A DNA stretch of 64,000 bases. Source: Nocardia higoensis NBRC 100133. GTDB taxonomy: Bacteria > Actinomycetota > Actinomycetes > Mycobacteriales > Mycobacteriaceae. Where the stretch lies: positions 62,001-126,000 of the forward strand of contig NZ_BAGA01000074.1 of NCBI RefSeq assembly GCF_000308595.1, written 5' to 3'. Positions within the stretch are counted from its first letter, which is position 1. The number at the start of each line of letters is the position of its first letter. A program made the translations under genes and the position numbers. The notes below the pieces were generated by a model that was not told the origin of the DNA, searched no databases, and saw only the letters and a list, made by a program, of their open reading frames with translations. Of the stretch, positions 1 through 9,493 are shown one piece after another.

Positions 1-1
1 C

Positions 2-799
2 ACGAGCGCGGAGGTGACCGCCATCGGCAGTGACGGGCGCACGGCCGACGTCGGCTGGGAAGGCGGTACCGTGGGTGCTCGCCATGTGCTGGTCAACGCC
101 GCGCCCCGCGAACTGGATCGACTGCTCGGCAGGCAGGCGCGCGACGAGCCGGAGGGTGCTCAGCTCAAAGTGAACATGGTGCTGCGCCGGTTGCCGCGAC
201 TACGTGATCCGCGGGTCGATCCACGCGACGCCTTCGCCGGTACCTTTCACGTCGCCGAGTCCTACAGCGGGCTCGAGCAGGCCTATCGGCAGGCAAACGC
301 CGGGATACTGCCCGAGGTGATTCCGTCCGAATTGTATTGCCACACACTGACCGATCGCTCGATCCTTTCCGGCGCGGCCGCCGACTCCGGCATGCACACC
401 CTCACTCTTTTCGGCTTGCACACTCCGGCAAGGCTTTTCCGCGGCGACCCCGAAGGGGCGCGTACCGCGGCGCTGGACGCGGCCCTGGCCGGGCTCGATG
501 CCGTGCTCGGCGAACCGCTGGCCGACTGCCTCGCCGTCGACGCCGAGGGCAAGCCGTGCCTCGAGGTCAGGACGCCGGTGGATCTGGAGCGCGATCTGGG
601 TCTGCCCGGCGGGCACATCTTCCACGGGGACCTCCGATTCCCCTGGCAGGAAGGCGAAATGGGCGACGCGGCGCACCGTTGGGGCGTGGCCACCGATATC
701 GCCAACGTGCTGATCTGTGGCGCGGGGGCGGTCCGCGGCGGCGGGGTGAGCGGGCTCGGCGGCCACAACGCGGCGATGGCCCTGCTGTCGGGACGATGA
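2..799 (+). CDS. Phytoene desaturase-like FAD oxidoreductase, C-terminal part
   Basis: The reading frame is open from the first bases, so only the C-terminal 265 residues or so of a longer gene are present; the GTG at 14 is internal. The tail shows the FAD-closing region typical of the phytoene dehydrogenase/PYROXD2 group: a GGHIFHGDL stretch, then a Gly-rich segment (GAGAVRGGGVSGLGGHNAA) before the stop. Members are FAD-dependent desaturases or oxidases about 500 residues long; the dinucleotide-binding N-terminus lies outside the window. The substrate cannot be told. No downstream partner is obvious, since the next gene starts 81 bp later with its own ribosome site. Confidence 0.75.
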   Translation, partial: TSAEVTAIGSDGRTADVGWEGGTVGARHVLVNAAPRELDRLLGRQARDEPEGAQLKVNMVLRRLPRLRDPRVDPRDAFAGTFHVAESYSGLEQAYRQANAGILPEVIPSELYCHTLTDRSILSGAAADSGMHTLTLFGLHTPARLFRGDPEGARTAALDAALAGLDAVLGEPLADCLAVDAEGKPCLEVRTPVDLERDLGLPGGHIFHGDLRFPWQEGEMGDAAHRWGVATDIANVLICGAGAVRGGGVSGLGGHNAAMALLSGR

Positions 800-880
800 C
801 CGAAGACTCTGCCGTGGCAACCTCGATCAGTTGTACAGTCCGCACGATATCGCCGGATTATCTGTATTCAGGAGTTCTGC

Positions 881-1672
881 ATGATCGACCAACCCCGCCC
901 CGTTCGCACCGACGTACCGACCTCGGCGCGCATCTGGAATTACTGGCTGGGTGGCCGTGACTATTACGAGGTGGATCGGCAGGCCGGGGAGGCCGGGGTC
1001 GTCAGTTATCCCGAGATCCGGACGATGGCAGTGCAATCCCGGCAGTTCCTGATCCGCACGGTGCGCTGGCTCGCCGCCGAGGCCGGGGTACGGCAGTTCC
1101 TCGATATCGGCACCGGGCTGCCCACCATGCAGAACACCCACGAGGTGGCGCAGGCCGCCGCGCCCGATGCCAAGGTCGTCTATGCCGACAACGATCCGCT
1201 GGTGCTCGCTCACGCCAGGGCGTTGCTGGTGAACTCCACGCCCGAGGGCACGACCACCTATGCCGAAGCCGATTTCAACGATCCCGGGCCGCTGATCGAT
1301 GCCGCCCGCGCCGTGCTGAACTTCGACGAGCCCGTCGCGGTGCTGTTCATCGGCGTTCTCGGGCACGCCGACAGCTACTCCGACGCGCAGCGCGCGGCGC
1401 GGGCGATCATGGCGCCGCTGGCCTCCGGCAGCTACCTCGCGCTCTACGACGGCAGCACCGACGACCGCGACTACGTCCGGATGTGCGCGAACTACACGAA
1501 AACCGGTGGTGCGCCGTACACTCCGCGCACCGCCGAGCAGATCCGTGGTCTGTTCGACGGATTGCAGATCGTCGAACCGGGCGTGGTGCCGATCAATTTC
1601 TGGCGCACCGACGACGCCGAGCAGGGCATCCGCCCCGCCTCGGCCTGGGGCGGGGTGGGGCGCAAGCCCTGA
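881..1672 (+). CDS. SAM-dependent methyltransferase, DUF574 (PF04672) type
   Basis: A 263-residue protein of the actinobacterial S-adenosylmethionine methyltransferase family formerly called DUF574. Visible hallmarks are the N-terminal SARIWNYWLGGRDYYEVD block and the SAM-binding loop FLDIGTGLPT (about residue 75), followed by an acidic YADNDP. AGGAG at 870-874 lies six bases before the ATG, which fixes the start. The natural substrate of this expanded family is generally unknown, so only the methyl-transfer chemistry is inferred. The gene stands alone and converges on the kinase gene with a gap of 19 bp. Confidence 0.85.
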   Translation: MIDQPRPVRTDVPTSARIWNYWLGGRDYYEVDRQAGEAGVVSYPEIRTMAVQSRQFLIRTVRWLAAEAGVRQFLDIGTGLPTMQNTHEVAQAAAPDAKVVYADNDPLVLAHARALLVNSTPEGTTTYAEADFNDPGPLIDAARAVLNFDEPVAVLFIGVLGHADSYSDAQRAARAIMAPLASGSYLALYDGSTDDRDYVRMCANYTKTGGAPYTPRTAEQIRGLFDGLQIVEPGVVPINFWRTDDAEQGIRPASAWGGVGRKP

Positions 1673-1691
1673 CGCGGCGGCACGGGCTGGT

Positions 1692-3533
1692 TCAGCCGCG
1701 GCGCAGGGTGCCCGCGATCTCGCCGCCGAACAGGCCCGGCGTGCTGTAGGCCAGCGAGCCGTCCGGTTGCAGGCGGACGGTGGAGACCGAGCCCTCGTCG
1801 GCGCAATCGCGCGGGCTGTCGGGGCCGAGCCGCGCGACGAAGGTGAGTTGGTCGCCGGTCACGTCGGTGAGCCGTTCGATGCGGCTGCACCGGTGGCCGG
1901 TGATCTTGCCGGTATTGGTCGATCGGGCCAGTTCGGCGCCGATCTCGCCGTCGTCGATGGTCAGCTGGATGTCGAAGGTGATCAGGCCATCGGCGGCCGT
2001 GCCGCGCCAGGTGCCGACGAACTCTGCCGGGACCGCCGAGGCGGGGGATTCGGTGGTGGTCGCGGCGGCCGAGGTGGTCGTGGTCTCGGACGTGGTCGTG
2101 GTGTCCTGCACGATCGCCGAGGGGCTCGCTTCGGTGCCGCCCGGCTGATCGCCACGAAGCTCGAGGCCGATGAAGAACGCTCCCGCCGCCACGGCCACGG
2201 CCACCACGGCGAGCGCGGCGATCAGCGGGCCACGCCTGCCCGGGCGTTCGGCCGGCCGGGAGTCCGCGGAGCGATCGCGGCCCGGCGGTCCGTATCCGGG
2301 TGTGGCCTGCCCACCGTGCCGGCCGGAGTCGGGCGCACCGGCGCCGGGCGCGGCATAACCGGACGGGCTCCGCTCGGCGCTTCCGTGCCAGCGCTCGGCC
2401 GGGGTGTGCAGGGCGGTGGGGTCGGTGCGACCGGACGGGACGCCTGCGTTCCATCGGTTGGTCGCCGGCTGTGCGAGCGGGTAGCCGTCGGCCGGATTCG
2501 CCTGTGTCGCATACGAACCGGACGGCGACCGGGTGCCCGTCGAGTCGTGACCGAGGGTCGGGCGCCGATCCTGCACGTACCGAAGGGGCTGGGAATGTGG
2601 TGGTGTGCCGACGTGCTCGGTGGGGTGGCCCGGGAGATCGCCCGGACCCGAATCGAGGTCGAGCAGTCGCACCGCGCGCTGGCTGACCTCCTCGAGCACG
2701 GCGGCGGGCAGCCAGCCGCTGCGCTCGCGGGCGCCGAGGTGATCGAGATGCTCGAGCACCTGGCGGGGCGATGGCCGGTCGGCGGGGTTCTTGGACAGGC
2801 AGGCGGCGACCAGCCCGCGCAGCGCCTCCGGGACGGCGTCGATGCGGGGTTCCTCGTAGACGATGCGGAACAGCAACTGCACGGTGTCGCCGCCGCCGAA
2901 CGGACCCTGGCCGCCCGCGGCGTAGGTGAGTACTCCGCCCAGGGCGAACATGTCGCCCGCCGGGCCGACCGTCTCCCCGGTCACCTGCTCCGGACACATG
3001 AAAGCCGGTGAGCCGATGACCTTTCCGGTGGTGGTCAGCGCGGTGTCCTCGACGGCGCGGGCGATACCGAAGTCGATCACCTTCGGCCCGTCGACGGCCA
3101 GCAGCACGTTCGACGGCTTCAGGTCCCGGTGCACCACCCCGGCCTCGTGTACCGCGACGAGTGCCTCGGCCAGCCCGCGCGCGAGCACGATCAGACTGCG
3201 TTCACCGAACGGGCCGAATCGTTCGACGGCATCGGAGAGCGCGATCCCGGCGACGTATCCGGTCGCCAGCCACGGCGGGTCGGCGTTCACGTCGGCGTCG
3301 AGCACCGGCGCGGTGCAGGAACTGCCGACCCGCCGCGCCGCGGCCACCTCCCGCTGGAATCGGGCGCGGAATTCCGGGTCGGTGATCAGATCGGGGCGGA
3401 TCACCTTGACCGCGACGGTGCGGCCACCGGCATTGCGGCCCAGGTACACCCGGCCCATGCCACCGACGCCCAGAACGCCGAGGAGCCGGTAGTCGCCGAT
3501 CCGGCGGGGGTCGTCATGGCCGAGCGGTTGCAT
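1692..3533 (-). CDS. Receptor-type serine/threonine protein kinase
   Basis: A 613-residue membrane Ser/Thr kinase of the PknB-like class. The N-terminal kinase domain shows the glycine loop GVGGMGRVYLG, the VAVKVI lysine, HRDLKPSN catalytic loop, DFGIARA and an APE-like MCPEQ motif. A Pro/Ser-rich juxtamembrane region leads to one membrane helix (about residues 436-457), then a Thr-rich stalk and a roughly 110-residue extracellular domain with two cysteines that could form a disulfide; it is not a PASTA domain. The frame stays open further upstream to 4007, but that part runs antisense through gluconokinase; the chosen ATG begins MQPLGHDD and has AAGGGA upstream. Confidence 0.9.
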   Translation of the reverse strand: MQPLGHDDPRRIGDYRLLGVLGVGGMGRVYLGRNAGGRTVAVKVIRPDLITDPEFRARFQREVAAARRVGSSCTAPVLDADVNADPPWLATGYVAGIALSDAVERFGPFGERSLIVLARGLAEALVAVHEAGVVHRDLKPSNVLLAVDGPKVIDFGIARAVEDTALTTTGKVIGSPAFMCPEQVTGETVGPAGDMFALGGVLTYAAGGQGPFGGGDTVQLLFRIVYEEPRIDAVPEALRGLVAACLSKNPADRPSPRQVLEHLDHLGARERSGWLPAAVLEEVSQRAVRLLDLDSGPGDLPGHPTEHVGTPPHSQPLRYVQDRRPTLGHDSTGTRSPSGSYATQANPADGYPLAQPATNRWNAGVPSGRTDPTALHTPAERWHGSAERSPSGYAAPGAGAPDSGRHGGQATPGYGPPGRDRSADSRPAERPGRRGPLIAALAVVAVAVAAGAFFIGLELRGDQPGGTEASPSAIVQDTTTTSETTTTSAAATTTESPASAVPAEFVGTWRGTAADGLITFDIQLTIDDGEIGAELARSTNTGKITGHRCSRIERLTDVTGDQLTFVARLGPDSPRDCADEGSVSTVRLQPDGSLAYSTPGLFGGEIAGTLRRG

Positions 3534-3638
3534 CGCGAACGAGGGTCCCTTCGAATAGAACTGACGAAAGGCTACCCATGCGCGCGCAGTGGTCGCGACA
3601 CGCACCGGGCCGGGCGCCGCGGGACGCATCATGGAGTC

Positions 3639-4166
3639 GTGGCCGACGAAGCGACACCGCCCAGGGTGGTGGTGATGGGAGTGTCCGGCTCGGGCAAGTC
3701 GACGGTCGGATCGCGGCTGGCAGCGGCCGTCGGTGTGCCCTTCGCCGAGGGCGACGACTTCCACCCCGCCGCGAACATCGCCGCCATGAGATCGGGCGTC
3801 GCGCTCACCGACGCCGACCGCGCGCCCTGGCTCGACCGGATCGCCGCCCGGCTCGCCCGAGCCGGCGACGGCGCGGTGATCAGCTGCTCGGCGCTGGCCC
3901 GCGCCTACCGCGACCGGCTGCGCGCGGATGTGCCCGACCTCGTCTTCGTCCACCTCGATGTGCCACGCGCCGAACTGGACCGGCGGCTGCGACAGCGATC
4001 CGGCCATTTCATGCCGGCGGCCCTGCTCGACTCACAGCTGGCGACGCTGGAAGCGCTCGAGCCGGACGAGGCCGGCATCGTTCTGGACGGGACCAGGACA
4101 CCGGAGGAACTGGTGGACCGAGCGGCGAGCCGGCTGCTCGACGGCCGGACGCGGCGGGATCACTGA
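3639..4166 (+). CDS. gntK: Gluconokinase
   Basis: A 175-residue P-loop kinase predicted to phosphorylate gluconate to 6-phosphogluconate, feeding the pentose phosphate pathway. GVSGSGKST near the N-terminus is the Walker A motif, followed by the FAEGDDFHPAANIAAMRSG segment typical of gluconate kinases, and the length suits the family. I chose the GTG at 3639 because it gives the usual distance to the P-loop; the longer open frame overlaps the kinase gene on the other strand. It is transcribed divergently from the Ser/Thr kinase across about 105 bp. Confidence 0.85.
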   Translation: MADEATPPRVVVMGVSGSGKSTVGSRLAAAVGVPFAEGDDFHPAANIAAMRSGVALTDADRAPWLDRIAARLARAGDGAVISCSALARAYRDRLRADVPDLVFVHLDVPRAELDRRLRQRSGHFMPAALLDSQLATLEALEPDEAGIVLDGTRTPEELVDRAASRLLDGRTRRDH

Positions 4167-4209
4167 GCGGGCAACCATCGGCTCCGGACGAGCCGCGGTG
4201 TCCCGGTTC

Positions 4210-5007
4210 TCAGCCGAAATCCGGGGCGGGGCAGTTGCCGGACGAGACCAGCGGCACGCAGATTCCGGTCGCCTCCGAGAACAGCAGTCCGCCGCCGTAG
4301 ACGAGGGCGGCGACCGCGATCGCGGCGAAGACCAGCACCCAGAACAGGCCGGGCAGCTTGGTGAGCCCGGCGAGCTGGTCGGCGTCGGAGCCGACGCCAC
4401 CGGGATTGCCCCAGTTGCGCCTGCGGCCGCGCTGCATCTCGATCACCGGCCGCAGCCCGGCGAAGAGCAGGAACCAGGCGGCCAGGTAGGCGAAGGCGGC
4501 CTGCACGATGTCGGTGCCGAACCAGGAGACCACGAAGATCAGGCCGCCGAGCGTGACCACGGTGAACGCGCCGTAGAGGTTACGCACTTTGATCAGCACC
4601 GCGGCCAGCAGCGCGATCGCGGTCCAGAGCATGAGGGTGATCCGGTCGGCGCCCAGCAGCGCGGCGAACCCGAGACCCAGCAGCGGCGGCGCGGGGTAAC
4701 CGGCCAGGGCGGTCAGAATCATGCCGGGGCCGTAGGGCTTTCCGCTGGAGACCGTCAATCCGGAGGTGTCCGAATGCAGGGTGATGCGGTCGAGCCTGCG
4801 TCCGGTGAGCAGGGCGGCCAGCGCGTGCCCGCCCTCGTGCACGATCGTGACGACATTGCGGGCCATCCGCCACAGCGGTCCGTAGGAAACCAGCACCACC
4901 GCCAGTGCCCCGGTGACGAGCACCAGCTGCCACGGCGGCGGTTCCTGGGTGGTCGTGAGCCGGTCCACGATGGACGCGCCGCGCTCGAAGAATTCGTCGG
5001 TCTGCAC
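4210..5007 (-). CDS. M50B-type membrane metalloprotease-like protein
   Basis: A polytopic membrane protein of about 265 residues with the zinc-protease signature HEGGHALAALLTG in its first third, characteristic of the Peptidase_M50B (PF13398) family found beside many actinobacterial genes. Several hydrophobic helices follow. The family is usually described as membrane-embedded metallopeptidases but few have known substrates. The GTG at 5007 was chosen (AGGG upstream); an in-frame start at 5028 would add seven residues. Confidence 0.8.
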   Translation of the reverse strand: MQTDEFFERGASIVDRLTTTQEPPPWQLVLVTGALAVVLVSYGPLWRMARNVVTIVHEGGHALAALLTGRRLDRITLHSDTSGLTVSSGKPYGPGMILTALAGYPAPPLLGLGFAALLGADRITLMLWTAIALLAAVLIKVRNLYGAFTVVTLGGLIFVVSWFGTDIVQAAFAYLAAWFLLFAGLRPVIEMQRGRRRNWGNPGGVGSDADQLAGLTKLPGLFWVLVFAAIAVAALVYGGGLLFSEATGICVPLVSSGNCPAPDFG

Positions 5008-5070
5008 CCGCCGAACCCTAGCGACCACACGCGTGCCCCGCAGCGGTGCAGCTCAGCCCCACCCGGCGGT

Positions 5071-5823
5071 TCAGCCCGCGGCGGGCACGGCCTCGGCGTC
5101 GGCGAGTTCGGCCTTCCACGTGCGGAAGCCCTCCTCGGTGCGGCCGCGCCGCCAGTAGCCGGAGATCGACGAGGCCCACTGGGCGGGCACTTCGCGCTCG
5201 CGGCGGATGTAGCGACGCATGTCGTGCATCACCGCCTGGGCCTCGCCGTGGATGAAGACCTGCACCTGCCCCGCGCGCCACTGCGCGGCGCGCACCGTAG
5301 CGGCGAGCAGTTCGCCCGCGGGGCGCTCGCCCCGGTGCAGCCAGGTCAGTTCGATGCCGTCGGGCTTGATCAGATCGAGTTCGTCCGCGGGACCGGCGAT
5401 CTCGACGAAGGCGAGACCGACCGCGTCGGCGGGCATGGCCTCGAGAGCGGCCGCGATGGCGGGCAGTGCGGCCTCGTCACCGGCCAGCAGGTGCCAGTCC
5501 GCGTCCGGTCGCGGCGAGTACGCGCCGCCGGGGCCGTAGACGTCGATGGTGGTGCCGGGAGCGACACCGGCCGCCCACGGCCCGCCGATGCCTTCCTCGC
5601 CGTGGTGCACGAAGTCGACGGCGATCTCGCCGGTCGCCGGGTCGACCTTGCGGATGGTGTAGGTGCGCAGCACCTCGCCGCCGTCGCGGTCGAAGACGAA
5701 CTTGACATAGGAATCACTGAATTCGCTCGGACGGAAGTCCTCGCTGGTGAAATACACCCGGATCAGGTGTTCGTTCAGGGGTGCGGAACGCAGGACCGTG
5801 AGGGTTGCGCGCTGGCGGGCCAA
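5071..5823 (-). CDS. Siderophore-interacting FAD/NAD(P)H ferric reductase
   Basis: A 250-residue member of the siderophore-interacting protein (SIP/ViuB) family: N-terminal FAD-binding barrel with LIRVYFTSEDF and RTYTIRKV (the RxYTxR flavin motif) and a C-terminal NAD(P)H-binding domain. Family members release iron from ferric siderophores by reduction in the cytoplasm. A 19-bp sequence matching the IdeR/DtxR iron box lies just upstream (5847-5865), so iron-dependent repression is expected. It is monocistronic in this window. Confidence 0.9.
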   Translation of the reverse strand: MARQRATLTVLRSAPLNEHLIRVYFTSEDFRPSEFSDSYVKFVFDRDGGEVLRTYTIRKVDPATGEIAVDFVHHGEEGIGGPWAAGVAPGTTIDVYGPGGAYSPRPDADWHLLAGDEAALPAIAAALEAMPADAVGLAFVEIAGPADELDLIKPDGIELTWLHRGERPAGELLAATVRAAQWRAGQVQVFIHGEAQAVMHDMRRYIRREREVPAQWASSISGYWRRGRTEEGFRTWKAELADAEAVPAAG

Positions 5824-5846
5824 GGGGACCTCCGAAACAAGGAATA

Positions 5847-5865
5847 TAAGGATTGCCTAACCAAG
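5847..5865 (-). promoter_or_regulatory. IdeR/DtxR-type iron box upstream of the SIP reductase
   Basis: On the minus strand this reads CTTGGTTAGGCAATCCTTA and matches the textbook box TTAGGTTAGGCTAACCTAA at 14 of 19 positions, with the core GGTTAGGC intact. It sits 24 bp upstream of the start codon of the siderophore-interacting reductase, where an iron-loaded repressor would block transcription. This match and position are seen; binding is inferred. Confidence 0.65.
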
Positions 5866-5953
5866 GTACCCGGCTCCGGCACCTCATGGGGAACGGCGGG
5901 GTTCGGTTCATCGTGAGAGTTACCGCTGACTCCCGCGGTAGGCGCACGGGATC

Positions 5954-6790
5954 ATGACGATCATGACGCAGATCGCCCCGAACCCGACCGACAGCGTGCG
6001 TAGGCGCTACCGTGACGCCGACGCCGCCGGACCCGCCGAGTGGAACCCCACCCTGGCGGTCCTGCACGACCATCGTTCGGTGCGTCGCTATCTGCCCGAC
6101 GACGTCTCCGACGACACCCTCCGCTTGCTCGTCTCGGCCGCCCAGTCCGCCCCGACCTCCTCCAATCTGCAGGTCTGGAGCGTCGTCGCCGTCCGTGACC
6201 CCGAGCGCAAGTCCCGCCTGGCCGCCCTGGCCAACAACCAGGCGCACATCGAGCAGGCGCCGGTGCTGCTGGTCTTCACCGCCGATTTCGCCCGGCTCCG
6301 GCAGCTGGCCGCGGACAAGGACGCTCCGCTGGCGGGCGCCGACTACCTGGAGTCCAGCTATGTCGGCTTCATCGACGCGGCGCTGGCCGCTCAGAACGCC
6401 CTCGTCGCCGCGGAATCCCTCGGCCTCGGCACCGTCTACATCGGCGCGCTGCGCAACAAGCCCGAGGAGGTCGCGGCCGAACTCGGCCTGCCGCCCGGCG
6501 TGTTCGCCACCTTCGGCCTGGTCGTCGGTCACCCCGACCCCAGCGAGAACGCCCAGGTGAAACCGCGCCTGCCGCAGGAGGCGGTGCTGCACCACGAGAC
6601 GTACGGGCTGCCCGCGCAGCGCGAGCACATCCAGGCCTACGAGACGCGCATCGCCGAGTTCTACGCCGAGCAGGAACTCGAGCACTCCTGGACCGATCGG
6701 GTGCTGAAGCGCCTGGCCTCCGCGCAGAGCCTGTCCGGTCGCGACCGGCTGCGCATTTCGCTCGAGAAGCAGGGCTTCCCGCTGTTGTGA
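5954..6790 (+). CDS. Nitroreductase-family FMN oxidoreductase
   Basis: A 278-residue protein of the NfsA/Frp-like nitroreductase family. The diagnostic HRSVRRYLPDDVSDDTL start of the fold and APTSSNLQVWS (FMN phosphate and ring contacts) are clear, with GLGTVYIGALRN near the middle. Such enzymes use NAD(P)H and FMN to reduce nitro groups, quinones or flavin. No strong ribosome site is visible; a second ATG three codons downstream (5963) is possible. It diverges from the SIP reductase gene. Confidence 0.85.
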   Translation: MTIMTQIAPNPTDSVRRRYRDADAAGPAEWNPTLAVLHDHRSVRRYLPDDVSDDTLRLLVSAAQSAPTSSNLQVWSVVAVRDPERKSRLAALANNQAHIEQAPVLLVFTADFARLRQLAADKDAPLAGADYLESSYVGFIDAALAAQNALVAAESLGLGTVYIGALRNKPEEVAAELGLPPGVFATFGLVVGHPDPSENAQVKPRLPQEAVLHHETYGLPAQREHIQAYETRIAEFYAEQELEHSWTDRVLKRLASAQSLSGRDRLRISLEKQGFPLL

Positions 6791-6801
6791 ACCCGGCCGC
6801 C

Positions 6802-6825
6802 GGGCCGACGTCTCCGGCTCGGCCC
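6802..6825. terminator. Hairpin between convergent genes
   Basis: GGGCCGA and TCGGCCC form a perfect 7-bp stem around a 10-base loop, followed by TT, in the 45-bp gap between the nitroreductase and the convergent LLM oxidoreductase. It could serve both strands. Confidence 0.45.
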
Positions 6826-6835
6826 TTCCGGGTCG

Positions 6836-7828
6836 TCAGCTCGCGGCGAGCTTGGCGATGAGTTCGTAGGACCTGGCACGGTCCTCGATGTCGTAGACCA
6901 TGGTGTTGAGCATCAGCTCGTCGGCCTCGGTTCGCCGCAACAGGTCGGTGAGCTGGTCGCGCACGGTCTCCGGGGAGCCGAGCACCTGACCGGCGCGGCG
7001 CTGCGCGATGAACAGACGCTCGTGCTCGGTGAACTCGTAGGCCGCGGCCTGCTCGGGAGTGGCCAGCGCGCGGGGGCGGCCCGCGGCCAGCTGCAGGAAC
7101 ACGAGATCACGGGGACGGGCCAGCTCCTCGGCGCGCTCGTCGGTGTCGGCGGCCAGCGCGCCCGCCGCCACCATCGCGTACGGCGCCTCCAGAGCGGCGG
7201 ACGGACGGAATTCGGATCGATACAGCGCCAGCGCGGGCTCGGTCGCCGCCGGGTTGATGTGATGGGCGAAGGCGAACCGCAGACCCAGCGCGGCGGCCAC
7301 CTGCGCGCTGTAGCCGCTGGAACCGAGCAGCCAGATCTCCGGCTCGTGATCGCGGCCGGGGGTGGCGGTGATGCCGCCGGGGCCGACACCGCGGAAGAAG
7401 CGCAGCAGATCGGCCAGCTCCTGCGGGAAGTTCTCCGCCGACAGGCCCGCCTCGGTGCGGCGCAGCGCGCGTGCTGTCGCGTGGTCGGTGCCGGGAGCGC
7501 GGCCGATGCCGAGGTCGATGCGTCCCGGATGCAACGCCTCGAGCGTGCCGAACTGCTCGGCCACCACCAGCGGCGCGTGGTTGGGCAGCATCACCCCGCC
7601 CGAGCCCACCCGAATCCGGCTCGTCGCCGCGGCCACGTGCGCGATGACCACCGCGGGCGCGGAGCTGGCGATGCCCGGCATGTTGTGGTGCTCGGCCACC
7701 CAGAAGCGCCGGTAGCCCAGCTCCTCGGTGCGCCGGGCGAGTTCGGTCGTCGCGGCCAACCCGGCCGCCGCGCCGGCGCCTTCCTGCACCGGCGCGAGAT
7801 CGAGCACGGACAGCGGGACGTCGATCAT
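6836..7828 (-). CDS. LLM-class flavin-dependent oxidoreductase
   Basis: A 330-residue luciferase-like monooxygenase of the alkanal-monooxygenase alpha subgroup. The family blocks [34 protein letters not shown] and [15 protein letters not shown] are all present, giving a TIM-barrel fold that uses reduced flavin. The substrate is unknown. It lies 84 bp upstream of the MFS gene's stop and reads in the same direction as that gene, so the two could share a transcript. Confidence 0.88.
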   Translation of the reverse strand: MIDVPLSVLDLAPVQEGAGAAAGLAATTELARRTEELGYRRFWVAEHHNMPGIASSAPAVVIAHVAAATSRIRVGSGGVMLPNHAPLVVAEQFGTLEALHPGRIDLGIGRAPGTDHATARALRRTEAGLSAENFPQELADLLRFFRGVGPGGITATPGRDHEPEIWLLGSSGYSAQVAAALGLRFAFAHHINPAATEPALALYRSEFRPSAALEAPYAMVAAGALAADTDERAEELARPRDLVFLQLAAGRPRALATPEQAAAYEFTEHERLFIAQRRAGQVLGSPETVRDQLTDLLRRTEADELMLNTMVYDIEDRARSYELIAKLAAS

Positions 7829-7912
7829 GGGGCTCCTCGGGCATAGGCGAATCCGACGGCAAGTCTGTTCAGGACAACGCCGCGTGCCCGGGCGGGCATT
7901 CCACGGGATCGG

Positions 7913-9328
7913 TCACACCGTGCCGTCGACGGCACGCCCGGGCAGCATCGCGGCGGCGGCCAGCAGCAGCGCCGCCATCACCGCGATCGCCACGAACACC
8001 AGGTGCACGGCCTCGGCCAGCAGCGCGGGCGCGGGCTGGCCGGTCCCGCCGACCCGCGCGTTGACGATCGCGCCGAACACCGCCACTCCGACGGCACTGC
8101 CGATCGAGCGCGAGAAACTGTTCGCCGAGGTCACCACGCCGCGCTCGGACCACTGCGCGCTGGTCTGGGCGGCGATCAGGCTCGGCGTGGACACCAGCCC
8201 GAGGCCCGCGCCGATCACGAAGCACGACAGCGCCACCCGCCAGACCGGCGAGTCCTGGTCGATGAGCACCGCCGACAGCGCGCCGAGGGTGGCCAGCCCG
8301 CTGCCGATGAGCGCGCTGCCGCGGAAACCGATGCGCAGATACACCTTCCCGGCCTGCGAGGCGGCCAGCGGCCACCCCAGGGTCAGCGCGCCCACCGTCA
8401 GGCCGGCCACCAGCGCGCTCGCCCCGAGCACGCCCTGGCTGAAGGTCGGCACGTACGAGGACAATCCGAGCATCACCGCGCCGACCGAGATGGCGATCAG
8501 GCTGCTCGCGATCACCACGCGCCGGGTGAACACCCACAGCGGCAGGATCGGATGATCCGTGCGCGTCTCGACCCAGCCGAACACCGCCAGCGCCACCCCG
8601 CCGAGCGCGAAGACTCCGATGCTCTGCGGCGACGACCACGCCCAGGCCTGCCCGCCCTCCAGCAGGCCGAGGATCACCGCGCCCGCGCCGATGGTGAGCA
8701 GCACGGCGCCCGGATAGTCGATGCGCTGATCGCCGCGCTCGGCTTCCTCCCGGAAGTTGCGCGCCAGCGTCCACAGCGCGATGGCGGCGAGCGGCAGATT
8801 CACCAGGAAGATCCAGCGCCAGCTCACGAAATCGACGAACACCCCGCCCAACAGCGGCCCACCCACCGCCGAGATCGCCCACACGCTCGCCAGATAGCCC
8901 TGCACCTTGGCGCGCTCGGCCAAAGTGTAGAGATCACCGGCGATCACCATGGTCATCGGCTGGATCGCGCCGGCGCCGACGCCCTGCACCGCGCGGAACA
9001 CGATGAGCGCGGTCATGCTGGTGGCCAGACCGCACAACAGCGACCCCACGGCGAAGGTGGTGATGCCGAAGAGGATGACCGGCTTGCGGCCCACGATGTC
9101 GGCCAGCTTGCCGTAGACCGGGACCGTGACCGCCTGCGCCAGCAGATAGATCGAGAACAGCCACGGGAACTGCGAGAACCCGCCGAGCGAACGGGTGATC
9201 GAGAGGACGGCGGTGGCGATGATGGTGGCGTCGAGCGCCACCAGTCCGGTGGCCAGCATCAACGACCCGAGGATCGGCCCGCGGTCGGAGCGCAGACCGA
9301 CGTTGGGCGATCCGATGTCTGTTGCCAC
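7913..9328 (-). CDS. MFS drug efflux transporter, DHA2 (14-helix) type
   Basis: A 471-residue major facilitator of the EmrB/QacA subfamily. It begins with LATGLVALDATIIATAVLSI (helix 1 with the D-x-T/I signature), then the RAVQGVGAGAIQP motif C region and GPLLGGVFVDFVSWRWIFLVN. About 14 hydrophobic helices are visible. These exporters use the proton gradient. The GTG at 9328 was chosen because AGGAG lies six bases upstream; the open frame extends to 9439 without a better start. Confidence 0.88.
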   Translation of the reverse strand: MATDIGSPNVGLRSDRGPILGSLMLATGLVALDATIIATAVLSITRSLGGFSQFPWLFSIYLLAQAVTVPVYGKLADIVGRKPVILFGITTFAVGSLLCGLATSMTALIVFRAVQGVGAGAIQPMTMVIAGDLYTLAERAKVQGYLASVWAISAVGGPLLGGVFVDFVSWRWIFLVNLPLAAIALWTLARNFREEAERGDQRIDYPGAVLLTIGAGAVILGLLEGGQAWAWSSPQSIGVFALGGVALAVFGWVETRTDHPILPLWVFTRRVVIASSLIAISVGAVMLGLSSYVPTFSQGVLGASALVAGLTVGALTLGWPLAASQAGKVYLRIGFRGSALIGSGLATLGALSAVLIDQDSPVWRVALSCFVIGAGLGLVSTPSLIAAQTSAQWSERGVVTSANSFSRSIGSAVGVAVFGAIVNARVGGTGQPAPALLAEAVHLVFVAIAVMAALLLAAAAMLPGRAVDGTV

Positions 9329-9493
9329 CTGTACTCCTGTTCCGGCGGGCCGTCGTCGGGCGAGACCGCGCCGCCCGGGTTCTCTGTGTATACCGGCACC
9401 AACTTTCCGGTTGCCAGGGGTTATTCCGGGCGAGAGCATGCGACTATGGACGGGTCGCGTAGATCACCAGGGGTTTCCGTCAAAGGGGGAACA

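Noticed and set aside
1692..4007. Longer form of the Ser/Thr kinase starting at 4007
   Set aside because: The extra 158 residues are antisense to gluconokinase and lie before the normal kinase start, which has its own ribosome site.
3928..5916. A 662-residue plus-strand frame across gluconokinase end, M50 and SIP genes
   Set aside because: Composition is typical of a shadow frame and three well-supported genes occupy the same DNA.
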